Assembly: GCF_900102905.1 (NCBI RefSeq)
Contig: NZ_FNFV01000001.1
Coordinates: 379,501-443,500, forward strand
DNA: 64,000 bases
Direction of reading: 5' to 3'
Origin: Meinhardsimonia xiamenensis
GTDB lineage: Bacteria; Pseudomonadota; Alphaproteobacteria; Rhodobacterales; Rhodobacteraceae
Shown: piece by piece, positions 33,247 through 41,417 of the stretch
Numbering within the stretch: position 1 is the stretch's first letter
Layout: each line of letters starts with the position of its first letter
The notes under the pieces: generated by a model
Database searches by the model: none
What the model saw: the letters and a program-made list of their open reading frames with translations, nothing else
What the model was told of the DNA's origin: nothing
Translations under genes and position numbers: made by a program

Positions 33247-34086
33247 ATGGCCTACAAGACGATCGTGACGGTGATCACGGACTTTGACGCGGACGTCGCC
33301 GCGCTGCGTGCCGGCGAGAAGTTGGCGCGGCGGGAGGAGGGGCATCTTGAGGTGATCTGCCTCGGTCTCGACCGCACCCAGCCCGGTTTCTATTTCAGCG
33401 CCGCCGAGGCGATGATCATTCAGGACAATCTGGCGCAGGCGCAGAAGGATGCCGAGGCGATCGAGGAACGGGTGCGGCGTGAACTTGACGGCACCGACAT
33501 TCTCTGGGGCCTTCAGACCGTAACGGCCCAGCTCGCGAGCCTTACTCCCTTCATCGCTCACGCGGTGCGGTTTGCCGATCTGGTGGTGCTGCCCAAGCCC
33601 TACGGGGAGAAGCGGGGCCACGAGAACGAGGCGATCATCGAGGCAGCCCTGTTCAATGGGCATGTCCCGGTTCTGGTGATGCCGGACGGGCAGGAATTCC
33701 CCGATGAGCTCGGGACGGTGGTGATCGGCTGGAACGAGTCGAGCGAGGCCCTGACGGCGGTGCGGGCCGCGCTGCCGCTGTTGCAGGCGGCCGAGAACGT
33801 GTCCATCGCCATCGTCGAGCCTCCGGCTCACGGGCCGGATCGTTCCGACCCCGGCGGGATGCTTTCGCTGATGCTGTCACGCCATGGGGTGAAGCCCGAG
33901 GTGGCGGTGCTGGCCAAGACGCTGCCGCGGGTGTCCGACGTGCTCTTGCGCCACTGCGACGACGTTGGCGCGCAGCTTCTGGTGATGGGCGCCTATGGCC
34001 ATTCGCGCTTTCGCGAGTCGATTCTCGGCGGTGCCACCCGCAACGTGCTCGAGAATGCGGACATTCCGGTGCTCATGGCGCACTGA
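33247..34086 (+). CDS. tandem universal stress protein (UspA family)
   Basis: 279 residues made of two Usp-like halves. The C-terminal half ends with the ATP-binding pattern GAYGHSRFRESILGGATRNVLENADIPVLMAH (GxxxxG-type loop), typical of ATP-binding Usp; the N-terminal half (AYKTIVTVITDF...) is more divergent. The ATG at 33247 is preferred over 33043 since the upper frame crosses the FNR box. It lies between ccoN and fnrL. The FNR box suggests induction in low oxygen. Confidence 0.9.
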   Translation: MAYKTIVTVITDFDADVAALRAGEKLARREEGHLEVICLGLDRTQPGFYFSAAEAMIIQDNLAQAQKDAEAIEERVRRELDGTDILWGLQTVTAQLASLTPFIAHAVRFADLVVLPKPYGEKRGHENEAIIEAALFNGHVPVLVMPDGQEFPDELGTVVIGWNESSEALTAVRAALPLLQAAENVSIAIVEPPAHGPDRSDPGGMLSLMLSRHGVKPEVAVLAKTLPRVSDVLLRHCDDVGAQLLVMGAYGHSRFRESILGGATRNVLENADIPVLMAH

Positions 34087-34189
34087 GCGCCATCGGGCGC
34101 GCTCGGGCGCGCTGACGCGCGCGGGCGGGAACGACGAAGCCGACCCGTCGCGCCGACCGGGCGGAACCAAGCTCGCGCAGGGGGCGGAG

Positions 34190-34240
34190 CGGGGGCGCTG
34201 CCCCCGCACCCCCGGGGTATTTCCACCAGGATGATGGAAC
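34190..34240. repeat. intergenic hairpin plus GGGGTATTT element, copy 4
   Basis: CGGGGGC-GCT-GCCCCCG (34190-34206), then CACCCCCGGGGTATTTCCACC and AGGATGATGG. The stem arms are identical to copy 1 with a different loop. It lies between the convergent Usp and fnrL genes. Confidence 0.6.
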
Positions 34241-34246
34241 AGGCGT

Positions 34247-34993
34247 TCAGGCCGGCATGCCTCCGTCGGAGTCGTCTCCGGTCTCATGCAGGAGCGCCTC
34301 GAAGGACGGGATGTGTACCCGGCGATTGCCTTCGAGGGCGATGACCCCGTCCCGGCGCAGGGCCGAGATCTGGCGGCTGACCGTCTCGAGCGTCAGGCCC
34401 AGATAGTTGGCCATCGCCTCGCGCGTGAGCGGCAGCTCGAAGCCGAAGCCGTCGGTGGCGGCCTTCTTCTGCATTGCCGCTTCACGCCGCGCAATGATGG
34501 AAATCATGCTGGCGATCTTCTCGCGCGCCGTCTTGCGGCCGAGGATCAGCATCCACTCGCGGGCCGCGTCGAGTTCGTCGAGCGTCATTTCAAGAAGTCG
34601 CTGCGAGACATGCGGCGTGCGCGCCATGAACTCCTCGAAGGGCTTGCGGCGGAAGCAGCAGAGCGTCAGGTCGGTCACCGCGGTGACGTCGAAGGCGACA
34701 CGATCCCGCCCGGGACGGCCGAGAAAGTCTGAGGGCAGCAGGAGCCCGACCATCTGGGTGCGCCCGTCCTCCATGGTCTGGCTGAGCGTGGCGACGCCGA
34801 CCACGACCGAAGCGACGAACTCGAGCGGATCTCCCGCCCAGGCCACGGGCTGGCCCGCCTCGTAGCTGCGGTAGGTCTTCATCGTCTCGAGCTCGGCGAG
34901 CTCTTCGTCATTGCAGCGGGCGCACACCGCGCGGTGGCGGATGGGGCAGGAGCCGCAACTCTTGCGATCAAAGGCGAGGTTCGCGATGCCCAT
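34247..34993 (-). CDS. fnrL: anaerobic Crp/Fnr-family regulator FnrL
   Basis: A 248-residue oxygen-sensing activator. N-terminal CGSCPIRHRAVCARC supplies Fe-S cysteines (13, 16, 24, 27; three are ligands in homologues), and LCCFRRKPFEEF gives the internal fourth cysteine. The cNMP-like beta barrel and dimer helix lead to the HTH LTREAMANYLGLTLETVSRQISALRRDGVI, whose E-xx-SR matches FNR DNA recognition. The ATG at 34993 (MGIANLAFDRK) is used. An FNR box 16 bp upstream of it suggests negative autoregulation. Confidence 0.94.
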   Translation of the reverse strand: MGIANLAFDRKSCGSCPIRHRAVCARCNDEELAELETMKTYRSYEAGQPVAWAGDPLEFVASVVVGVATLSQTMEDGRTQMVGLLLPSDFLGRPGRDRVAFDVTAVTDLTLCCFRRKPFEEFMARTPHVSQRLLEMTLDELDAAREWMLILGRKTAREKIASMISIIARREAAMQKKAATDGFGFELPLTREAMANYLGLTLETVSRQISALRRDGVIALEGNRRVHIPSFEALLHETGDDSDGGMPA

Positions 34994-35008
34994 GGTCCGG
35001 CTCCCGGT

Positions 35009-35022
35009 TTGATCAGGATCAA
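35009..35022. promoter_or_regulatory. FNR/FnrL box between fnrL and hemN
   Basis: TTGAT-CAGG-ATCAA, a perfect FNR consensus. Its centre is about 42 bp before the hemN ATG and about 22 bp before the fnrL ATG. The position fits activation of hemN with a very short leader and self-repression of fnrL. Confidence 0.85.
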
Positions 35023-35057
35023 GGAAGATCCCGCCTGACTCCGGCAAGGCTATTCCA

Positions 35058-36413
35058 ATGACAAGCCACTCGCAACTCAGGCGCCTCGGTCTCTTTGACG
35101 CGCGGGTGCCCCGCTACACGAGCTATCCCACGGCACCGCATTTCTCCGATGCGGTGGGCCCGGCCGATACCGAAGGCTGGGTCCGCGCGATTCCGGCCGG
35201 TGGGTCGGTGTCGGTCTATGTGCATGTGCCGTTCTGTCGGCGGCTGTGCTGGTTCTGCGCCTGCCGCACCCAGGGCACGGCGACATCGAGCCCGGTGCGC
35301 GCCTATCTCGAGACGGTGAAGAAGGAGATCGCGCTCGTCGCCGCGATGCTGCCCGAGGGGGTGAGGATCGAGCATCTGCACTGGGGCGGGGGGACGCCGA
35401 CGCTGCTCGAGCCCGACATGATCGCCGATCTTGCCGGTGCGATCTTCGAGATGGCGCCGCTCGCGCCCGGGGCGCGATTCTCGGTGGAGATCGACCCGTG
35501 CGAGGTGGATCAGGCGCGCATCGATGCCCTCGCGGCGGCGGGCATGAACCGCGCCTCCATCGGGGTGCAGGACTTTCACCCGGAGATTCAGGAAACGATC
35601 GGCCGGCCGCAGGGCTACGAGATCACCCGCGACACGGTTAAACGCTTGCGCGCCGCCGGCATCGACAGCCTCAATGTCGACATCCTCTACGGGCTGCCGC
35701 ACCAGACGGTGGAGCGCATCTCCGAAAGCGTGCAGCTGCTTCTGTCGCTCTCGCCCGACCGGGTGGCGCTCTTCGGCTATGCCCATGTGCCGTGGATGGC
35801 CAAGCGCCAGACGCTCATCCCCACCGAAGCGCTGCCTTCGCCCGAGGAGCGGCTCGAGCTTTTCGAGACCGCGCGCCAGCTCTTCCTGTGGGATGGCTAT
35901 CAGGAGATCGGCATCGACCATTTCGCGCGGCCCGGCGATTCGCTTGCCGTGGCGGCACGCGAGGGCCGGATGCGGCGCAACTTCCAAGGCTATACCGAGG
36001 ACACCTCCGACACGCTGATCGGACTCGGCGCCTCGGCGATCTCGCGCTACCCGCAGGGTTATGCACAGAATGATGCGGTCACCTCGCGCTACCAGGCCGC
36101 CGTGCGCGGGGGGCGGCTGGCGACGGCGCGCGGGCACCGCTTTGAGGGCGAGGATCTGTTGCGCGCGGCGATCATCGAGCGGCTGATGTGCGACTTCGAG
36201 GCCAATCTCGACGCGCTGGCGCGTGCCAATGGTGCGGCGCCGGCACAGGCGCGCGCCATGGCGAGCGGGATAGAGGAAGCCTTCGAGGGGCTTGTGCATC
36301 TCGACGGCGGGCGGCTGTGGATCGAGCCGCAGGCGCGGCCGCTTGCGCGGATGGTAGCGCGCCACTTCGATGCCTACGAGATGGCCGCCTCGGGCCACAG
36401 CCCGGCGATCTGA
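35058..36413 (+). CDS. hemN: oxygen-independent coproporphyrinogen III oxidase
   Basis: A 451-residue radical-SAM enzyme for anaerobic haem and tetrapyrrole synthesis. The 4Fe-4S site is in VPFCRRLCWFCACRTQG (Cys60, Cys64, Cys67, then Cys69), the HemN CxxxCxxC pattern. YTSYPTAPHF at the N-terminus, LHWGGGTPTLL, and GVQDFHPEIQ are all HemN-specific rather than HemW-like. It is divergent from fnrL with an FNR box between them, matching oxygen-limited expression. Confidence 0.94.
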   Translation: MTSHSQLRRLGLFDARVPRYTSYPTAPHFSDAVGPADTEGWVRAIPAGGSVSVYVHVPFCRRLCWFCACRTQGTATSSPVRAYLETVKKEIALVAAMLPEGVRIEHLHWGGGTPTLLEPDMIADLAGAIFEMAPLAPGARFSVEIDPCEVDQARIDALAAAGMNRASIGVQDFHPEIQETIGRPQGYEITRDTVKRLRAAGIDSLNVDILYGLPHQTVERISESVQLLLSLSPDRVALFGYAHVPWMAKRQTLIPTEALPSPEERLELFETARQLFLWDGYQEIGIDHFARPGDSLAVAAREGRMRRNFQGYTEDTSDTLIGLGASAISRYPQGYAQNDAVTSRYQAAVRGGRLATARGHRFEGEDLLRAAIIERLMCDFEANLDALARANGAAPAQARAMASGIEEAFEGLVHLDGGRLWIEPQARPLARMVARHFDAYEMAASGHSPAI

Positions 36414-36494
36414 GGCCCGCCGCTGCGGGGTGGCTTGCGCCCTTCCTGCAGGCGGTTATGACGGATGCCGCAGTTGCAGCGGGGAGGAACGGGC

Positions 36495-37901
36495 ATGGAC
36501 ATCGTCAGCCGTTTGCGCGCGGAACTTGGCGAGGCGGCGGTGCTGACCGGCGCCGACATGGCGCCTTTCATCGAGGACTGGACGCGGCGGTACCACTCGC
36601 ATCCGCTGGCGGTCGTGCGCCCGGCTTCCACCGCGGAGGTTTCGGCGGTGATGCGGCTGGCCTCGGCCGAAGGGGTGCCGGTGGTGCCGGTGTCGGGCAA
36701 TACCGGGCTTTCGGGCGGCACGCATGCGGAAGGCGCGATCATGCTGTCGCTCGCGCGCATGAACCGCATCCTCGAGATTCGCGACGAGGCGCGGCTTGCG
36801 ATCGTGGAGGCGGGGGTGGTGCTCTCGGCGCTGCATGAGGCGGCGGCCACGCATGGGTTGGCGTTTCCCGTCTTCTTCGGGGCGCGCGGCAGTGCGATGA
36901 TCGGCGGCATTCTCTCCACCAACGCCGGGGGCTCGAACGTGCTGCGCTACGGCAACACGCGCGCGCAGTGCCTCGGGCTTGAGGCGGTGCTTGCCGACGG
37001 GCGGGTGCTCAACCTGATGACCGAGCTGCACAAGGACAACTCGGGCTATGACCTGCGCGACCTCATCATCGGCTCCGAAGGCACGCTTGCGGTCATCACG
37101 CGTGCGGTTCTGAAGCTCGTCGAGGCGCCGCGCGCGCGGGCCACGGCGATGGTGGCGGTGCCCTCGCTTTCGGCCGCGCTGAGGCTCCTGAACCGGCTGC
37201 AGTCGGCCTCGGGCGGGGCGGTGGAGGCCTTCGAATACATGCCGGGCAATTACATCCGCCATCATCTGGAGAAATTCCCCGATGCGCGTCCACCGTTCGC
37301 CGAGCCGCACGAGGTGAACATTCTCGTCGAGCTTGCCAGTGCCGCGGAACGCGACGCCACGCGCCTGCCCGACGGCACGGTGCCGCTTGCCGCGCTGCTC
37401 GAGCATGAGCTCGGCGAGGCGATGGCCGAAGGCGAGGTTCTTGACGCGGTGATCGCGCAGAACGAGGCGCAGCGGGCGGAGATGTGGGCGCGGCGCGAGG
37501 CGGCGGCGGAGGTGGCGCTGACGAGGCTGCCGCTCGTCAACAACGATGTCGCGGTGCCGCTCGACAAGGTGGAGACCTTCCTTGAGCGCATGGAAGAGGT
37601 GCTACCGCAGATTGATCCGCAGGCCGAGGCGATCACCGTGGCACATCTGGGCGACGGCAACATTCACTATACCGTCTGGCCGGGGCGCGACGAGCCTGCC
37701 CATCTCGACGCCATCATGGAGGCGGTGGAGGATGTGGCGCTCGCGCTCGGCGGCAGCTTCTCGGCCGAGCACGGGATCGGGCTGACGAAGAAGCCCTCGA
37801 TGGCGCGGCGCAAGGACAGGGTGGCGCTTGAGGTGATGCGGGCGGTGAAGGCCGCGCTCGACCCCAGGGGCATTCTGAACCCCGGCAAGGTGCTGCCGTG
37901 A
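36495..37901 (+). CDS. FAD-linked D-2-hydroxyacid oxidase/dehydrogenase (GlcD family)
   Basis: A 468-residue FAD-binding-4/FAD-oxidase-C enzyme. Seen: PVSGNTGLSGGTHAEGAIMLSL (FAD pyrophosphate loop), GARGSAMIGGILSTNAGGSNVLRYGNTR, and C-terminal AHLGDGNIHYTVW with SAEHGIGLTKKP. This arrangement fits D-2-hydroxyglutarate, D-lactate or glycolate dehydrogenases; substrate unassigned. The start at 36495 follows GGGGAGG (36481-36487). It ends 7 bp from the convergent sulfotransferase gene. Confidence 0.87.
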   Translation: MDIVSRLRAELGEAAVLTGADMAPFIEDWTRRYHSHPLAVVRPASTAEVSAVMRLASAEGVPVVPVSGNTGLSGGTHAEGAIMLSLARMNRILEIRDEARLAIVEAGVVLSALHEAAATHGLAFPVFFGARGSAMIGGILSTNAGGSNVLRYGNTRAQCLGLEAVLADGRVLNLMTELHKDNSGYDLRDLIIGSEGTLAVITRAVLKLVEAPRARATAMVAVPSLSAALRLLNRLQSASGGAVEAFEYMPGNYIRHHLEKFPDARPPFAEPHEVNILVELASAAERDATRLPDGTVPLAALLEHELGEAMAEGEVLDAVIAQNEAQRAEMWARREAAAEVALTRLPLVNNDVAVPLDKVETFLERMEEVLPQIDPQAEAITVAHLGDGNIHYTVWPGRDEPAHLDAIMEAVEDVALALGGSFSAEHGIGLTKKPSMARRKDRVALEVMRAVKAALDPRGILNPGKVLP

Positions 37902-37908
37902 GGCACGC

Positions 37909-38556
37909 TCAGAAGCGGTAGCCGAAACGCGCGATGTCCTCGGCGCAGAGCTCGGCGACGAGATCGCGCGTGGCCGCGTCGTAGTAGCCGCGATGGTCCG
38001 CGGCGCGTTTCGAGCGGTTGACATGCGGGATCTCGCCGAGCCGCAGGCCGAGCCGGGCCTCGAGGCTCTTCACATCCTCCGCGAGGTGTTCGAGCCGAAG
38101 CCAGAGGTCGCAACGCTCGCGCCCCGAGGCGTCCGTGACGTAGGCGGCGTAGGGCGAATTGCGGATTGCCCTTTGCATGGCCGGATCGCGCAGGAAGGCG
38201 GCGAAGTCGAGGCGCCTGGCGGTGGTCACGGCGGGGTGGTCGAAGCTCTGTTCGCGCAGCCAGTGGTAGTAGCTCACCAGTCTGTCCCACGGGTTGCGCA
38301 CCAGCGTGAAGACGAAGAAGGAGGCGATCTCCTCGTCGCTGACAAGGCCGCGGATGTCGGCGAGGCGAGAGTGCTTCCAGAGCCGGCCGGCCGTTTTCAA
38401 GCCCCGAAGCCGCCGGCGCCGCCGCCGCGCCTTCGGCGTGTCGCCGATGAGGATGTCGTCGGCCATGGCGCGCGCCTCGAGCGCGAGGCTCAGCGCCGTG
38501 CCGCCCGTCTTGGGGATATGCACGAAGATGTAGCGCCGCCCGCGCGAGATGATCAT
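37909..38556 (-). CDS. sulfotransferase-family protein
   Basis: 215 residues. The PAPS 5'-phosphate loop is HIPKTGGTALSLAL (residues 13-26), and the 3'-phosphate region is FTLVRNPWDRLVSYYHWL. The centre has an Arg/Lys-rich stretch (KARRRRRRLRGLK). Related small bacterial sulfotransferases modify surface glycans or lipids, but no glycan cluster is here. Its ATG overlaps the stop of the EamA transporter by 4 nt, so both are co-translated. Confidence 0.85.
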   Translation of the reverse strand: MIISRGRRYIFVHIPKTGGTALSLALEARAMADDILIGDTPKARRRRRRLRGLKTAGRLWKHSRLADIRGLVSDEEIASFFVFTLVRNPWDRLVSYYHWLREQSFDHPAVTTARRLDFAAFLRDPAMQRAIRNSPYAAYVTDASGRERCDLWLRLEHLAEDVKSLEARLGLRLGEIPHVNRSKRAADHRGYYDAATRDLVAELCAEDIARFGYRF

Positions 38557-39527
38557 GGCGCGGCCTCCGCCGGCACCGCGGCGTCGCGCAACTCGGCCCG
38601 CCGCGCCGAGAGCGTGAGCAGCGCGCCCGAGCAGAGGATGAGTGTCATTCCTGCCGCTTCAAGGAGGCCCGGAACCTGCCCCCAGAGGAGCCAGCCCCAG
38701 AAGGCGGCGAAGACCAGCATGGAGTATTCAAGGCCCGCGACGAGGGACGTTTCCGCCAGAAGATAGGCACGGGTGATGAGGCCAACGCCAATGACCGCGC
38801 CGAGCGCAAGCCCGGCGATGCGGAGAAGGAGGCCGGCATCGGTCGGGCCCCAGGCGCGCAGCAGGAAGCCCGCCGGACCTTCAGGCACGGGCGGGGCAAG
38901 CAGGGCGAGAAGCCCGCAGCCGAGCGCGCCCCATGCCGCCATGGCGGCGAAGAAGCCCGCCAGAAGAGCTGGCGTGCTCTCCCGGTGGCAGAGCCGGCGC
39001 GTGACAATGGCCGAAAGCGCGTAGAGCAGCGCCGCGGCCAGTGGCATGAATCTGGCTGCGCTGCCGCCGCCCAGCTCGGGACGCAGAACCAGGAGAACGC
39101 CGGAAAATCCGAGGACGATGGCGCCGATGCGCCGCCAGCCGGGACGGACGCCGAAGGCGAACGCGGAAATCACCACCACGAAGATCGGCGCGGTGAAGAG
39201 CCCGGCCGCGGCCTCCGCCACCGGCATGAAGGCGAGGGCGCCGAAATAGAAGAGCATCGCGCCCGAGAGCAGAAGCGACCGCAGCGCCACGGCGGCCGGT
39301 GCGAGGGGCCTGAGACGTAGTCGCGCGAGACGGGCGGCAAGCGCGATCAGCGGCAGGGCGCACAGCGCGCGCAGCAGATGAAACTGCCAAAGACCCGCAT
39401 GGCCCGTGATCGTCACGACGAGCGAGTCGGTCAGGGAGATCACCGCCATCGCCGCCAGAACGGCGCCGCTCGCCTCGATCGGGCTGCCTTGCGAGACCAT
39501 GTGTGTTGTCCCAGCCTCAGGATGCAT
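38553..39527 (-). CDS. EamA/DMT-family transporter
   Basis: 324 residues with ten predicted membrane helices in two EamA repeats (LLLSGAMLFYFGALAFMPVAEAAAGLFTAPIFVVVISAF is a typical first-repeat stretch). Such proteins export metabolites or amino acids; substrate unknown. Start at 39527 (MHPEAGTTHM), preceded by GGGAAG; an ATG at 39500 is possible. It is divergent from the acyl-CoA ligase and coupled to the sulfotransferase. Confidence 0.87.
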   Translation of the reverse strand: MHPEAGTTHMVSQGSPIEASGAVLAAMAVISLTDSLVVTITGHAGLWQFHLLRALCALPLIALAARLARLRLRPLAPAAVALRSLLLSGAMLFYFGALAFMPVAEAAAGLFTAPIFVVVISAFAFGVRPGWRRIGAIVLGFSGVLLVLRPELGGGSAARFMPLAAALLYALSAIVTRRLCHRESTPALLAGFFAAMAAWGALGCGLLALLAPPVPEGPAGFLLRAWGPTDAGLLLRIAGLALGAVIGVGLITRAYLLAETSLVAGLEYSMLVFAAFWGWLLWGQVPGLLEAAGMTLILCSGALLTLSARRAELRDAAVPAEAAP

Positions 39528-39619
39528 GCATTGCTTCCCTTTTCAAACGCGTGTCAGCATGGTGAAAGTCTGTCTTGCGCGCGATATCTGCCGCGCTCAC
39601 GCTGCGAGGGGAGGATTGC

Positions 39620-41251
39620 ATGGGCTGGATGGCGGACGAAACCGGGCTTGACAAGCGCAGGGCGAATTTTGTGCCCCTTACGCCGTTGTCGCATCTGAAC
39701 CGTGCTGCGCGGCTGTTTCCCGACCGCGAGGCGCTTGTCTATGGTGCACGGCGCTGGACCTATGCACAGTATCATGAGCGCTGCACGCGGCTTGCCTCGG
39801 CGCTGACGAAGCTCGGCGTGAAACCCGGCGAGGTGGTGGCGACACTCCTGCCGAACGTGCCCGCCCATGCCGAGGCGCATTTCGGCGTGCCGGCCATGGG
39901 CGGCGTGCTGAACACCATCAACATCCGCCTCGATGTGGATACGGTGGCCTACATCTTCTCCCACGGCGGGGCGCGGGTGGTGCTGTGCGACACCCAGTAC
40001 CTGCCGCTCGCCGAAGCGGCGAAGGAGGCGATGGAAGGCGAGGGGCCGCTCATCATCGAGGTGGCTGACGAGCAGGCGGGATTCCCCGCCACGGGGCGCT
40101 ACACCGAATACGAGGACTTCCTGGCTTCCGGTGATCCGGCGTTTGCGTGGGTGATGCCCGAGGACGAGTGGGAGAGCCTTGCGCTCAACTACACCTCCGG
40201 CACCACTGGCCGGCCGAAGGGCGTGGTCTATCACCACCGCGGGGCGTATCTGATGACCATGGGCACGGTGGTGAGCTGGCAGATGCGGCTTTTCCCGCGC
40301 TATCTGACCATCGTGCCGCTCTTTCACTGCAACGGCTGGAACCACACCTGGATGATGCCGCTGGTGGGCGGCACCGAGATTTGCCTGCGCAACGTCACGG
40401 CAAAGGGCATCTATGATGCCATCGCCGACGAGGGCGTGACCCATTTCGGCGGCGCGCCAATCGTGCTCAACATGATCATCAATGCAAGCGAGGAGGAGCG
40501 CCGGCCCTTCGATCATGTGGTCGAGGTCTTCACCGCCGGCGCCCCGCCGCCGGTGGCCACCCTCGAGGCGATCGAGCCGCTGGGCTTCAACGTCACCCAG
40601 GTCTACGGCCTCACCGAAACCTACGGCCATGTCACCGAATGCCTCTGGCGCCCCGACCTGTGGGACGATCTGCCCCGCGAGGAGCGCTACACCATCAAGG
40701 GGCGCACCGGGGTCGCCATGCCGATGATGGAGGACATTACGGTCATGGATCCCGAGACCATGACCCAGATTCCCATGGATGGCGAGGCGCAGGGCGAGAT
40801 CATGATCCGCGGCAACTGCGTGATGAAGGGGTATCTGAAGAATCCGAAAGCCACCGAGGAGGCATTTGCGGGTGGATACTTCCACTCCGGCGACATCGCG
40901 GTGCAGTATCCCGACGGTTACATGAAGATCCGCGATCGCGCGAAGGACATCATCATCTCGGGTGGCGAGAACGTCTCGTCGGTCGAGGTGGAGGACACGC
41001 TCATGCGGCACCCGGCGGTGCTGCTGTGCGCGGTGGTGGCGAAGCCCGACGAGAAATGGGGCGAGGTGCCCTGTGCCTTCGTCGAGCTCAAGCCGGGTGC
41101 AAGCGCGACCGAGGAGGAGCTGATCGCCTTCGCCCGCGCGCGGCTTGCGGGCTTCAAGACGCCCAAGCGCGTGGTCTTCCGGGAGCTGCCCAAGACATCC
41201 ACGGGCAAGATCCAGAAGTTCGAGCTGAGGAAGATCGCGGCGGAGCTTTGA
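39620..41251 (+). CDS. acyl-CoA synthetase (AMP-forming), DmdB/medium-chain type
   Basis: A 543-residue adenylate-forming ligase. Seen: P-loop NYTSGTTGRPKGVVYHHRG, VYGLTETYG, YFHSGDIAVQYPDGYMKIRDRAKDIIISGGENVSSVEVE, and catalytic Lys in PKTSTGKIQKFELR. The N-terminus MGWMADETGLDKRRANFVPLTPLSHLNRAA closely resembles the 3-methylmercaptopropionyl-CoA ligases (DmdB) of marine Rhodobacterales, but no other dmd genes are in the window, so a general fatty-acyl ligase role is equally possible. The start is after GGGGAGG. Confidence 0.88.
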   Translation: MGWMADETGLDKRRANFVPLTPLSHLNRAARLFPDREALVYGARRWTYAQYHERCTRLASALTKLGVKPGEVVATLLPNVPAHAEAHFGVPAMGGVLNTINIRLDVDTVAYIFSHGGARVVLCDTQYLPLAEAAKEAMEGEGPLIIEVADEQAGFPATGRYTEYEDFLASGDPAFAWVMPEDEWESLALNYTSGTTGRPKGVVYHHRGAYLMTMGTVVSWQMRLFPRYLTIVPLFHCNGWNHTWMMPLVGGTEICLRNVTAKGIYDAIADEGVTHFGGAPIVLNMIINASEEERRPFDHVVEVFTAGAPPPVATLEAIEPLGFNVTQVYGLTETYGHVTECLWRPDLWDDLPREERYTIKGRTGVAMPMMEDITVMDPETMTQIPMDGEAQGEIMIRGNCVMKGYLKNPKATEEAFAGGYFHSGDIAVQYPDGYMKIRDRAKDIIISGGENVSSVEVEDTLMRHPAVLLCAVVAKPDEKWGEVPCAFVELKPGASATEEELIAFARARLAGFKTPKRVVFRELPKTSTGKIQKFELRKIAAEL

Positions 41252-41293
41252 GCGGCGCGAGGCGAACCGCGCTGGCGCGCGGTGCCTTCGGCG

Positions 41294-41330
41294 AGGGTAT
41301 TTGGCCCAGGGTGAGAGAGGCTGGGGGCAA
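41294..41330. repeat. intergenic GGGTATTT element, copy 5
   Basis: GAGGGTATTTGGCCCAGGG then TGAGAGAGGCTGGGGG, nearly the same as the inverted copy 2. It lies between two plus-strand genes, the only copy not at a convergent junction. Confidence 0.5.
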
Positions 41331-41417
41331 AGGCTTCGCAGCCGTTCCGCCCGCGGCGGGGCTGCGGTAGGCTGAGCCGGGCAGGAAGCGTGACGTTCGG
41401 GCAGGACGGATGCCGAC

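Noticed and set aside
31849-33831. 660-residue minus-strand ORF across the ccoN promoter and the Usp gene
   Set aside because: It would cross both FNR boxes and the antisense of the Usp gene, and overlaps ccoN in another frame. No domain is seen.
39620-41251. Calling the acyl-CoA ligase dmdB outright
   Set aside because: The N-terminus resembles DmdB, but no dmdA, dmdC or dmdD is in the window and generic fatty-acyl ligases look alike, so only the family is given.
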